DNA from: Lachnospiraceae bacterium
GTDB lineage: Bacteria; Bacillota; Clostridia; Lachnospirales; Lachnospiraceae
Assembly: GCA_003446735.1 (NCBI GenBank)
Contig: DMCJ01000033.1
Coordinates: 1 to 11,499 of the forward strand
Direction of reading: 5' to 3'
Length of the DNA stretch: 11,499 nucleotides
Shown here piece by piece: positions 1 through 7,743 of the stretch (its first letter is position 1; each line of letters begins with the position of its first letter). The notes beneath the pieces are model-generated. The model was not told where the DNA came from and ran no database searches. It saw only the letters and a program-made list of their open reading frames with translations. The position numbers were made by a program, and so were the translations under genes.

Positions 1-701
1 CAAAAGGCCATGCAGAAATGATGCTCACCTTCCTCACCCATGATATTCTCCACTATCGGAAGGAAACCGCGCCTGTTAAGGAGCTTTGTAAGAGCATCTT
101 CCTTTGTCTCAACCGTCAGCTTCTCGTTTTTCTTTTCAAGATCCGTCCTTTCGTATTCGCTCGAATAGATATAGATCGCATTATAGAATATCACCGAAAA
201 GAGCATGACAAAGGTTGAAAAGATAACTAAGGATGTCTCGACCGCATAGGAAACATCATATACGGGAGTGGCATCATAATAATGCAGATAGAGAAAAACA
301 AATACTACAAAATCAAAAAGGAGCGAGAAAAGGATGATCCAGCGCATTTTTCCTTTAAAGAGATAGCATCCGAAATAGATTATTATCGGAACGATCGAAA
401 AAAGGAAATTATATGAAGCACATGCCCATCCCATGAAATGAACGGATATCGCGGCATAGACCGAGACCTCCAGGATTATACTTATGTAAACCGGCATTAT
501 CATTCCAAGTGAACAGAGCAGGATACAGAAAAGATAAACCACTACGCTTAAGATATTAAAATAAGCAAGAGGCATTACCTTACCATACCATGTTATGCCC
601 AGCAATATCGCATGTACCAGACACATTATGGCTACGGTAAATAAAAAACTGTTATGCACCAGAAAGTGCATGGTATCTTCTATCAGACCTTTTTTCTTCA
701 T
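1..701 (-). CDS. Membrane-anchored GGDEF diguanylate cyclase, N-terminal part (cut by window start)
   Basis: I translated this frame by hand; it is open from an ATG at 701 to the window edge, giving 233 complete codons. After a short basic start (MKKK) there are six hydrophobic segments at roughly residues 12-32, 40-60, 62-84, 90-110, 115-136 and 150-175, the layout of an integral membrane sensor. A charged helical linker (about 180-200) leads into D202-A-L-T-K-L-L-N-R-R-G-F213, the signature that opens GGDEF domains, followed by the family's FCMAF strand at the edge. The GG(D/E)EF active-site loop lies outside the window, so catalytic competence cannot be judged. By family knowledge such proteins make cyclic di-GMP from GTP at the membrane. 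The start lies 17 nt after the acetyltransferase stop. The only Shine-Dalgarno-like sequence overlaps that stop and is 14 nt from the ATG, which suggests coupled translation. Confidence 0.85.
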   Translation of the reverse strand, partial: MKKKGLIEDTMHFLVHNSFLFTVAIMCLVHAILLGITWYGKVMPLAYFNILSVVVYLFCILLCSLGMIMPVYISIILEVSVYAAISVHFMGWACASYNFLFSIVPIIIYFGCYLFKGKMRWIILFSLLFDFVVFVFLYLHYYDATPVYDVSYAVETSLVIFSTFVMLFSVIFYNAIYIYSSEYERTDLEKKNEKLTVETKEDALTKLLNRRGFLPIVENIMGEEGEHHFCMAF

Positions 702-715
702 TCTATCCGCGCTTT

Positions 716-720
716 CTCCT
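716..720 (-). promoter_or_regulatory. Shine-Dalgarno (AGGAG) overlapping the upstream stop codon
   Basis: On the minus strand the acetyltransferase stop TAG (721-719) runs straight into AGGAG (720-716), reading TAGGAG. The spacing to the GGDEF gene's ATG at 701 is 14 nt, longer than the usual 5-10. No closer ATG, GTG or TTG is available. Ribosomes finishing the acetyltransferase gene may feed the next start. Confidence 0.45.
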
Positions 721-1543
721 ACCGGTCAAACAGCTTAAGTGCATATATATGATCCGAAACGGCATATTTTTCTCTGTCATTTTCCGTAAGCTTCTCTATC
801 AGATTCGCTATATAATCATTCTGATCCGTAAATATCAGTCTGGAATCTGTTTTTCCTTTTTCGGTTATCACATCGTAAAATCCGCACAGGATCTCACACA
901 TTCCCCTGACCGATCCGTCATTTACCAGGTAATTGACATGGAGATCCTTTTCTGCCTCACTTACAAATATTCCTCCGGTCACTTTTCCGTTTGAGTCCAT
1001 ATTAACAACACTGAATTCCGGCGAGATTCCGTTAAATATTCCGGCATCCAGTCCCTTTGCTCTGACATAATCCTTTACGGCTCCGATGGTTTTTTTATCT
1101 GAAAGCCCTGTGATATTACTGTTTTTCATTCTGCTTTCAAGGAGTCTGTCCATTTCGCTTCCGCCTATGATATCTTCTATGGGGACACAAAACATACTGC
1201 CGTCTTTTCCTGTAAGGAATTCCCGTCCCGAAAGCAGAAAATCCACCTCGTGATCGGATGAATAATAATCCGCTTCTATACCGTCAAGATCAAGATCCTC
1301 TAACAAAATGACAAGATTATCCAAAAGAAAAGACCCGATCCCCTGCTCTCTTTTTTCGGGATCCGTAAATATCCACTCAAGACGCGCAAGGCCGTCGTTT
1401 ACTTTTATGGCGCATATTCCCGCAGCATAACCGTCTTTATCGATCACACCGATCTTAACACTGTCCTCATCATCTAATATTCTCCCGGGACATAAAGGAG
1501 CAAAAAATGCTGCATTATCCCCGGTTATTCCGGTTATCTCCAT
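719..1543 (-). CDS. GNAT-family N-acetyltransferase with two tandem domains, second degenerate
   Basis: This is a 274-residue soluble protein. The N-terminal half has GNAT features: a strand (about 54-60, ARLEWIF), then the acetyl-CoA pyrophosphate-binding turn R65-E-Q-G-I-G70 and the following helix S71-F-L-L-D. This is motif A of the superfamily, which transfers acetyl groups from acetyl-CoA to amines. The second half (about 170-274) repeats the strand pattern (FSVVNMDSNGKVTGGIFV, then LHVNYLVND). Where motif A should fall it reads NDGSVRGMCEILCGFY, without a proper Q/RxxGxG turn, so it is probably a non-catalytic GNAT fold. The substrate is unknown. The ATG at 1543 has AAGGAG six nt upstream and begins 19 nt after the stop of the large gene before it, so co-transcription is likely. 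The two-domain architecture is inferred by eye. Confidence 0.8.
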   Translation of the reverse strand: MEITGITGDNAAFFAPLCPGRILDDEDSVKIGVIDKDGYAAGICAIKVNDGLARLEWIFTDPEKREQGIGSFLLDNLVILLEDLDLDGIEADYYSSDHEVDFLLSGREFLTGKDGSMFCVPIEDIIGGSEMDRLLESRMKNSNITGLSDKKTIGAVKDYVRAKGLDAGIFNGISPEFSVVNMDSNGKVTGGIFVSEAEKDLHVNYLVNDGSVRGMCEILCGFYDVITEKGKTDSRLIFTDQNDYIANLIEKLTENDREKYAVSDHIYALKLFDR

Positions 1544-1562
1544 TTTGATCTCCTTATCTTAC

Positions 1563-4500
1563 TTAAGCTTCGTCGCCTATATCCGCTGCGTCGATCTCTT
1601 CTCTGGTCAGCTCTTTCTCAAGCTCCTTTAATTCATTGTTAAGGCGTTCTTCTTCATATGCTTCTATCTCATCTTTGTAGATGTTTAAAAGTTCATCCTC
1701 GCTCATTCCGAATTCCTTCAGGGCTTCGGACATGTTTTTTTCCTTAAGAGTCTTTATAAGGTCAAAATGTTCTTCTCTCAAAAGATATGAGAAATGTTTC
1801 ATCTCGTCATACATTCTCTCCTGATAAGTGTTTTCCCGACCTCCTATATCTTTAAGATTTTTATAATAATCACTCCTTAAAAGAGTCCTTTGTATCTCCT
1901 GTGAGAACTGGGTCTTTCCTCTTTCCTTTAAAATTTTTTTTGACTCTTCGGTCAGATACATATCTGAGCCTTCACCGGATGTAAGATCCTTAACCGATTC
2001 ATACATCATATGTCTGACCTCAGACTGATACAGAACGGATCCTTCTTCTATATCATCCGGATTTTCCCTTGCATTTAAGTATCTTCCGTTAATTTCCTCT
2101 CCGGATGTCATCATATCTTCGGGATCATATACCAGAGAGAAAGCTTTAAAAGTCTTTCCCCAGACTTCAATAAAATTATACATAGCCTTCTTCTTCTCTT
2201 CGGCGCTTCCCGCAAACAGCCTCAGATTATCATAGAATTTTCCGGTATCCTCGTCCTGTTTATTCTTATTCTTTTTACCATTCAGTAATCCGGGATGAAA
2301 AACAATGAGTTTCTTCAGGATATACGGGCTTAAGAATCCTTCTCCGAGTACTCTTGTCGTCTCCTTCAAAAGCATTTCTTTTTTATCTTCAATATATGCA
2401 TCATAAAAATGAATTATGCTCCGGTCCTTCGACCTCTGATCCTTCAGGGCTTTTTTTTCGGATGCCGTAAAAGCATCATATTTATTTTTCTGGAACTTAA
2501 GAAACCTGTCACCCCCCGTGATAAGATACTCACCCTTATACTTTCCGGACTTTTTCCAGATATCCCTTAATCTGTTCTTTGAAAGTTTAGGTCCCCCGAT
2601 ATTGATCTTATCCGCTGCAAACTGCTGGCCTTCGATTTCCTTAGGCAAATATATGTCTCTTTTCAAAACCTCTCCATCTGGATCCTCTCCGAAAGCATCG
2701 GTAGTCTGAATAAAATTATTATGAAAAAGCTGGAAATTCTGAGTATATTCGGGTCCCATATCATGCGCATAATCCGCCTCTTCCCTTGTTATATATCCGT
2801 TTTTGTATAAAGCTTCGGAAAGCGTCATTTTTTCTCCGTCAATAAGTGAATCCTTATCTCCCTCATCACAGAGATTGGCCATATCCTGTCCAAACCTGTT
2901 TCTGATCACAAATTCCTTAAATCCGGATCCGATAACCGAAAAGAACACTCCGTAAGGGAGCTCATGACCCAGATTTCCGTATGTGTTTTCGAACCGTTTC
3001 ATGTTTTCAAGTTCCATTCTGAAAAGCTTTGTTACGGAAGCAAAAAATCTGTCTTTAACATATTTCGCATTTTCGTCTTTGCTCATGTCAAGAGTTGTCC
3101 TGTACCGTAAAGTAAGACCTTCGAACACATCCAGGATCTCTTCATCGGACATGGTCCCGCCGTAATTGCCGATGACTTCTATTGCAATCCTCTGCATATC
3201 CGTAGGGATCGCAAACGTATTACCCGTCTCTTTGTCATAATATTCTATTTTATGGATCGTTGTCCCTTCCCCGTCTTTAAGCAGCTCGTTTATCTTCCTT
3301 CTAAGTTCATTCTTTTCGGGTGTATATAACTTTTTTAAAGATTCATCGGAGTTTATTTTCAGACATCCGTATGTATGTACTGCGCTGAAATAGTTTTTTG
3401 CCGCTTCCGTTTTATACTTTTCCGCTTCCGGATAGGGCTCTTCCGGATCTTTTTCGGCAATATCCGTTACCTTGGTGCTTACATTGATACCGCACTCCGA
3501 AAAATATCTTCTGATCTCATCATGTTCCTTTTCCGTCCTGTCGGGATCGGCTTTGGAAAGATCGGGTCTGCCGGTCAGATATGCGTTTTGCCTGCTCACC
3601 CTCTCCGCATTCTCAAGTATCCTGTCAAGATCCGCCTCATCCCTTGACCTGAAGTCCTCATCGGCCAGACGTCTTGTGCAAACGGACACAAGCCCGATAA
3701 GTCCCGCCACTCTCTTTTGATCTTCCGTAACGGCCCTGTCCCGGTCTCTTGTTATCTCTTCGTTATAATGAAGAATATAATGCGGATCCATAAGCAGAAG
3801 CTTTTTTGCTCTGTAATAATCGGAGATGGCAAACATCCGGTCAAGACGTCTCTCAACTCTTTCCAGATCGGATAACGCATTTCCCGGCACCCGGTTTAAA
3901 AGCTTCTTTTTATAACCGGGATTAGCCTTAAGAAGGGCATCATAGGCGATGGCTTTTTTACTGATCATTTCCAGCATGCCGGCATTTTTGGCAAAGTCCT
4001 CATCATTTACAACGTTTATATTGATATCCGTCTCCATGATATCTTCCGTGAGGATATCAAGAGCGTCTTCCCTGGTCTTCTTATCTGCAAACATCGCTAC
4101 GATAAGGTTTATCTGCTCCTTTTCCCCTTCCAGGAAAGGACTTAAGTATTCCGCATTTTCCTCACCGATAAGTACCCTGTTCTCAAGGGATATCTTTTTC
4201 TTTTCGCTTAGGATATCATCCCTTGTAAAGTTGCTCTTATTAAGGATCCTCTCGGAGATCACACGCTTTTCAAAGAGTCTGGATTTTTTGTTAAACAGTT
4301 TCTTTTCCCGTTCTGATACGGTAAGATCTCTTTCCTCAAATTCGGTGGCAAACCGGGTCATAAAGTCATATTCGCTCGTAAAGGTAAAGTTGATCTTTTT
4401 CTGCCCGATATCCTTAAGCACACTTTCCTTTTTATTTAATATATTGACAATCTCTTCGGCTCTTGATACTCCCAAAAGACCGCGCTTTGCTCTGAAATTA

Positions 4501-4814
4501 TCTTCCATGGTCTTTAAAGGCACGGTAATATCAAATCCTTCCAGTGAAGCTATCATATCCTTTACATCAACCCAGAAGTTTATCGCCTTTAAATCCCTCT
4601 TTTCATTTGCTTTTGCCAGCTTATCACTGATCTCATACGGCGTAAGATGAAGTGCCTCGTCAATGCTTAAACCGGATTCGTTGTTTGTACCGGAGCTTAA
4701 GATATTTACAAACCTGTCATTAAAGAAACTGTTGGCGCTCCTTAAAAGCTCGCATCTTGCCTTAAACTCATCCACATGAGCTTCCCTTAAGAGGCATCTT
4801 ACATCTTCATCCAT
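1563..4814 (-). CDS. Large uncharacterised charged helical protein B (1083 aa; 1105 aa if started at 4880)
   Basis: I do not recognise a family. The protein has no signal peptide and no membrane segment, and is rich in Lys, Glu and Asp, so it is probably cytoplasmic. Numbering from the longer start, residues 130-380 are helical and include a module ending in Y355-Y-R-A-K...L-L-M-D-P-H-Y368 that also occurs in the upstream protein. Residues 600-800 are more globular and aromatic-rich. L850-S-P-Y-I854 and N885-L-R-L-F-A-G again match the upstream protein. The last 40 residues are a charged, probably coiled-coil tail. I chose the ATG at 4814 because it lies 2 nt after the upstream stop (TGAGAATG) with AGGG 8 nt before it. 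An ATG at 4880 overlaps the upstream gene by 64 nt and has its nearest purine tract directly abutting it, but codon character between 4880 and 4814 also looks coding. Thus the start is uncertain, and a frame error fusing the two genes is possible. Confidence 0.85.
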   Translation of the reverse strand: MDEDVRCLLREAHVDEFKARCELLRSANSFFNDRFVNILSSGTNNESGLSIDEALHLTPYEISDKLAKANEKRDLKAINFWVDVKDMIASLEGFDITVPLKTMEDNFRAKRGLLGVSRAEEIVNILNKKESVLKDIGQKKINFTFTSEYDFMTRFATEFEERDLTVSEREKKLFNKKSRLFEKRVISERILNKSNFTRDDILSEKKKISLENRVLIGEENAEYLSPFLEGEKEQINLIVAMFADKKTREDALDILTEDIMETDININVVNDEDFAKNAGMLEMISKKAIAYDALLKANPGYKKKLLNRVPGNALSDLERVERRLDRMFAISDYYRAKKLLLMDPHYILHYNEEITRDRDRAVTEDQKRVAGLIGLVSVCTRRLADEDFRSRDEADLDRILENAERVSRQNAYLTGRPDLSKADPDRTEKEHDEIRRYFSECGINVSTKVTDIAEKDPEEPYPEAEKYKTEAAKNYFSAVHTYGCLKINSDESLKKLYTPEKNELRRKINELLKDGEGTTIHKIEYYDKETGNTFAIPTDMQRIAIEVIGNYGGTMSDEEILDVFEGLTLRYRTTLDMSKDENAKYVKDRFFASVTKLFRMELENMKRFENTYGNLGHELPYGVFFSVIGSGFKEFVIRNRFGQDMANLCDEGDKDSLIDGEKMTLSEALYKNGYITREEADYAHDMGPEYTQNFQLFHNNFIQTTDAFGEDPDGEVLKRDIYLPKEIEGQQFAADKINIGGPKLSKNRLRDIWKKSGKYKGEYLITGGDRFLKFQKNKYDAFTASEKKALKDQRSKDRSIIHFYDAYIEDKKEMLLKETTRVLGEGFLSPYILKKLIVFHPGLLNGKKNKNKQDEDTGKFYDNLRLFAGSAEEKKKAMYNFIEVWGKTFKAFSLVYDPEDMMTSGEEINGRYLNARENPDDIEEGSVLYQSEVRHMMYESVKDLTSGEGSDMYLTEESKKILKERGKTQFSQEIQRTLLRSDYYKNLKDIGGRENTYQERMYDEMKHFSYLLREEHFDLIKTLKEKNMSEALKEFGMSEDELLNIYKDEIEAYEEERLNNELKELEKELTREEIDAADIGDEA

Positions 4815-4816
4815 TC

Positions 4817-7705
4817 TCAGATCCCTGTAGATATCCGCAAAACGGACCGCCTCTGCGGCCAGCCGCTTACGGCGCGGCATTCCTCAAATCTGCCCGGATC
4901 TTCCTTTTTTGTTTTAATAATATCCATATATGATGCAAAATTAAACCGGCTGATATCGAAGGACATGATGGTCCTCATTATCTCCTCTATAGCCTCTGCC
5001 CTGTTCTGCCTGGAAACAGCATCGTTTTTTTCACTGTCTTTCACAAGAGCCTTATAGAGAAAAGCACTCCTGTTTATTTCAGCCTCCGTAAAACCGTTTT
5101 CACCGCGTTTTTCTTTGCCTTCTTTGTTCCTGTTAAGGATAAACATATCGTTAACGAAAGCAAATTTGTCTTTGCTGCCTCTTTTGATGGAATTATCGGT
5201 CTTTTTTATTTCCTTGACAGTCTCCGCTAAAAGGGCATCCGCTGTTTTGTTTCTCTGTTCTTCGGATTTTTTGTAAAAATCCGCAAGCTGCTTCTGCTCT
5301 TTTTCGGTAACGCTTTTAACTATACCCTGATGCTTTATCTCTTCATAGTAAGCAACGTATAAACTGTTCCTTATACCCTTTTTTGCTCTTTCCGGTTTAT
5401 ATGCGGACAATCCCGAAGCATGCATAAAACCGACTCTGTCACAACATTTCTGTATATAGTCGAATCTGTTTTTATCGATTTCATGGTCCTTCTCACCGAC
5501 CTTAAAGCTTATGGTCTCTGCCTCATCGTCATCTATCTCTTTTAAAAAATCGGAGGAAAGCTCAGGATTTTTTACTGACCAGTCTTCAAAAAACAGAGCA
5601 TTCATATCCGTACCGTTGGCAGCCTGGGCATAGGCGGAACCATAGTTATTCGAGCATCCGAAGTTGTAAACTACCGCGCATTTTTTCCGGAATTCCCTGT
5701 CTTTTATATATGTATCGAAGTCATTGTTGGATCCCGATAAATTGGCAATAAGCTTATCCCTCCTGATCCTGGCGGCAAAATCCTTAAAAAAGATCCCCCG
5801 ATCCATGGAATCGGAATTACCTATGTCAAATTGATCAAACACCTCATTTGCTATGCTCTTCCAGAGGTTTTCCTTTTCACTTTCGGTCCCTGTCTGCATT
5901 ATGTTTATCACTTTGATGATCTCTCCGGAAGACTTTCCCGTAAGATAGGGTGTAAGTGTCCTTCCGAATATGATCCGGTTGTTGCCGGTTTTTTTCGACC
6001 AGAGTTCATTTATGGCATCCAAAGTGCAGCCATATATATCTTGAATATACACTTCACAGTTTCTGGCATAGTCCGAACAGAAGGCATTTTTCTGGTATTC
6101 CGCCATTCTTCCGGCAAGCTCCTCATCGGATATTACCCCGCAGTCATAATTGCCTTCCTCATCCATTGTGACATGGTTTATGCCGTACATCATCTTAATG
6201 GAATCCTTACGGTTTTTATGCTCTTTTTTAAATTGCTTTTTTACGTTTTTAAGATACTTTTCAAGATCGCTTCCAATCTCCGGAGGTATGGGTCTTCCTG
6301 TTGGTTTGATTTTCTGCTTTATTGAATTAAACACCCTGTTTTCCGCATCTTTGAAGGTATCGTTCTGAATGAATGAGTCAGCTTTACTTATTACCTCGAG
6401 TCTTACAGCCGACACCATTCTCTCAATCATGGTAACCGATTCGATCTTAGCCCTTAAATCGATCAGCTCATCATCGCTTACCTTTATTCCCCGCTGAAGG
6501 GCAACAAAAAGAAGATGCTCCGCATCATGTACCTGATCAAAAATGAACTGGTTATCATCCATATGATCGGTTATGTCTTTTAGTCCGGAAAAATGTATGC
6601 TTTTAATATCAAGCTTCTTAAGATCGTCGATCCTCTTTTTAAAAAGTTCCTCTGTAAATCTCTTGTCATAATCCTTGTCGGTAAAACGTTTATTTCCTTT
6701 TATGTTAAGCACGCCTTCGGAAAGCCTGCTGACAATGTCTTTCTTTTGATTTCTGGTAGCAAGTGCCTCCGCCTCGTGCTTTCCCTGCTTTCTTGCATGG
6801 TCTTTAAGGGATTTCATGCCCTTACTCCTTACAAAATGCAGTTCCCTTAAGGTCATAACGTCCTTAATGTAGCTTCTGATGGTCTCATTCGCGGTTCCTT
6901 TCGATAGTTTTTCCAGATCATCCGCCGTATATGATACATCGGCCTTTGCCATATACTTATAGTATGGATTCTTCATAAGGCTTTTCTGGGTATCGAGATA
7001 TTTTTTTATCTCACCATACCTTACGATCTTCTCTTCAATAGCCTCAATATCCTCGTCCTGTGGCAAAAATCCGTTATCCGACGCTTCTTCTATCCAGTGT
7101 TTCATGATATCTGCGGCTTTACAAAGCTTATAGTTTTCCGCTAAATTAGCCACAAATTTCTCATCCGTGTCCATATCCAGGGGATCAGAAGGAAGCTTTT
7201 TGAAAGCTTCTATCTTCTTTTTCAGAGTTTCCCTGTCTATATGGGAATATTCAGGCTCTTCGTCAGCTTGTCCGTTTTCATACTCCTTTATCTTCCCGGC
7301 GTTTTTTTCACGCTCAAGAGCTTTTTGAGCACGCTTTTTAATGTCCGACTCCGAAAGATCGCTATATCGCTTTCTGTTGATCACCGCGGAATAATTCCCG
7401 GAGAGATTATTTTCCTCGGCCTCAAGCTCTAAGTGAAGCTCTCTTATCCTGTCTTTGGCAATATCCAGCTCACTTTTTACTTTAGGCACTTTAACCGGAA
7501 GCTTTTCGGCCTTTTTCTTAACGTCTTTAATACCCGCCTTAGCCTTCCCGGTTTTTTTAACCGTATCGTTCTCACCGGTCTTTACCATATCCTCAAGGTC
7601 AAAGGTATTACTTCTTTGGATGTACGCAATATCATCGGCGTTTTCTGTGGTGTCGATCTGCAAAGCGGTCTTTGATCTGAATATTTCATCCTGTACTTTA
7701 GACAT
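4817..7705 (-). CDS. Large uncharacterised charged helical protein A (962 aa)
   Basis: No known family is recognised. There is no signal peptide or membrane segment. Residues 1-45 look disordered. Residues 47-78 are a Lys/Ala/Pro-rich basic stretch, followed by a probable coiled coil (78-100). Two similar helical modules follow. In one (about 162-256), D181-E-K-F leads to an amphipathic helix and then K241-S-L-M-K-N-P-Y-Y249. In the other (about 350-445), D384-N-Q-F leads to a similar charged helix. L584-T-P-Y-L588 and I600-N-I-M-Q-T-G606 match the neighbouring large protein. Residues 660-800 are more globular with several Cys. The ATG at 7705 has AAGGAG seven nt upstream and lies 38 nt after the kinase stop. 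The last 20 or so residues (CRAVSGWPQRR onward) look unlike the rest and share DNA with the next gene's possible start, so the C terminus may be a frame artefact. Confidence 0.88.
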   Translation of the reverse strand: MSKVQDEIFRSKTALQIDTTENADDIAYIQRSNTFDLEDMVKTGENDTVKKTGKAKAGIKDVKKKAEKLPVKVPKVKSELDIAKDRIRELHLELEAEENNLSGNYSAVINRKRYSDLSESDIKKRAQKALEREKNAGKIKEYENGQADEEPEYSHIDRETLKKKIEAFKKLPSDPLDMDTDEKFVANLAENYKLCKAADIMKHWIEEASDNGFLPQDEDIEAIEEKIVRYGEIKKYLDTQKSLMKNPYYKYMAKADVSYTADDLEKLSKGTANETIRSYIKDVMTLRELHFVRSKGMKSLKDHARKQGKHEAEALATRNQKKDIVSRLSEGVLNIKGNKRFTDKDYDKRFTEELFKKRIDDLKKLDIKSIHFSGLKDITDHMDDNQFIFDQVHDAEHLLFVALQRGIKVSDDELIDLRAKIESVTMIERMVSAVRLEVISKADSFIQNDTFKDAENRVFNSIKQKIKPTGRPIPPEIGSDLEKYLKNVKKQFKKEHKNRKDSIKMMYGINHVTMDEEGNYDCGVISDEELAGRMAEYQKNAFCSDYARNCEVYIQDIYGCTLDAINELWSKKTGNNRIIFGRTLTPYLTGKSSGEIIKVINIMQTGTESEKENLWKSIANEVFDQFDIGNSDSMDRGIFFKDFAARIRRDKLIANLSGSNNDFDTYIKDREFRKKCAVVYNFGCSNNYGSAYAQAANGTDMNALFFEDWSVKNPELSSDFLKEIDDDEAETISFKVGEKDHEIDKNRFDYIQKCCDRVGFMHASGLSAYKPERAKKGIRNSLYVAYYEEIKHQGIVKSVTEKEQKQLADFYKKSEEQRNKTADALLAETVKEIKKTDNSIKRGSKDKFAFVNDMFILNRNKEGKEKRGENGFTEAEINRSAFLYKALVKDSEKNDAVSRQNRAEAIEEIMRTIMSFDISRFNFASYMDIIKTKKEDPGRFEECRAVSGWPQRRSVLRISTGI
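4823..4826 (-). promoter_or_regulatory. Shine-Dalgarno AGGG that favours the 4814 start
   Basis: The minus strand reads AGGG, eight nt, then ATG at 4814, with the upstream gene's TGA (4819-4817) inside the spacer. This is normal spacing and a typical arrangement for stop-restart translational coupling. The competing ATG at 4880 lacks a properly spaced site, having only GAGGA directly abutting it. Confidence 0.4.
4845..4878 (-). repeat. Two adjacent GC-rich hairpins at the junction of the two large genes
   Basis: On the minus strand, 4878-4862 reads GCCGC, seven loop bases, GCGGC (a perfect 5-bp stem). After one base, 4860-4845 reads GGCCGC, loop AGAG, GCGGTC (six pairs including one G-U). 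The strands can also re-pair, because GCGGC and GCCGC are separated by only two bases. The island is clearly more GC-rich than its surroundings. It lies between the two candidate start codons (4880 and 4814) of the downstream large gene, where it could mask or expose a start. There is no following U-tract, so it is not a terminator. The pairing is seen directly; a role is inference. Confidence 0.4.
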
Positions 7706-7743
7706 TATCTTTCTCCTTTTTATGTATTTTACTGCTTAAATAC

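Noticed and set aside
18..218. Plus-strand 66-codon open frame near the window start
   Set aside because: It is antisense to the GGDEF gene, whose minus-strand reading gives six membrane helices and the DALT...NRRGF signature.
3949..4650. Plus-strand open frame of 233 codons opposite protein B
   Set aside because: The translation is Ser/Phe/Leu-rich low-complexity, as expected from reading the antisense of a Lys/Glu/Asp-rich gene. It lies wholly inside a convincing minus-strand gene.
4904..4910. A_AAA_AAG heptamer in frame within gene A, identical to the dnaX -1 slippery site, upstream of the A/B overlap
   Set aside because: A -1 slip here enters frame B's register but meets TGA at 4886-4884 after six codons, before B's coding begins, so it cannot make an A-B fusion. 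The hairpins start about 25 nt downstream, too far for the usual stimulatory spacing. Lysine codon runs are common in this protein.
5831..6325. Plus-strand open frame of 164 codons opposite protein A
   Set aside because: It is antisense to a long, coherent minus-strand gene, and I recognise no domain. Its hydrophobic look comes from the complement of charged codons.
7726..7731. TAAAAT (minus strand) as a -10 box upstream of protein A
   Set aside because: No acceptable -35 hexamer sits 16-18 nt upstream (TCCCCG or TTCCCC at best), and the 38-nt gap is AT-rich, so a chance match is likely. A promoter here is not excluded.
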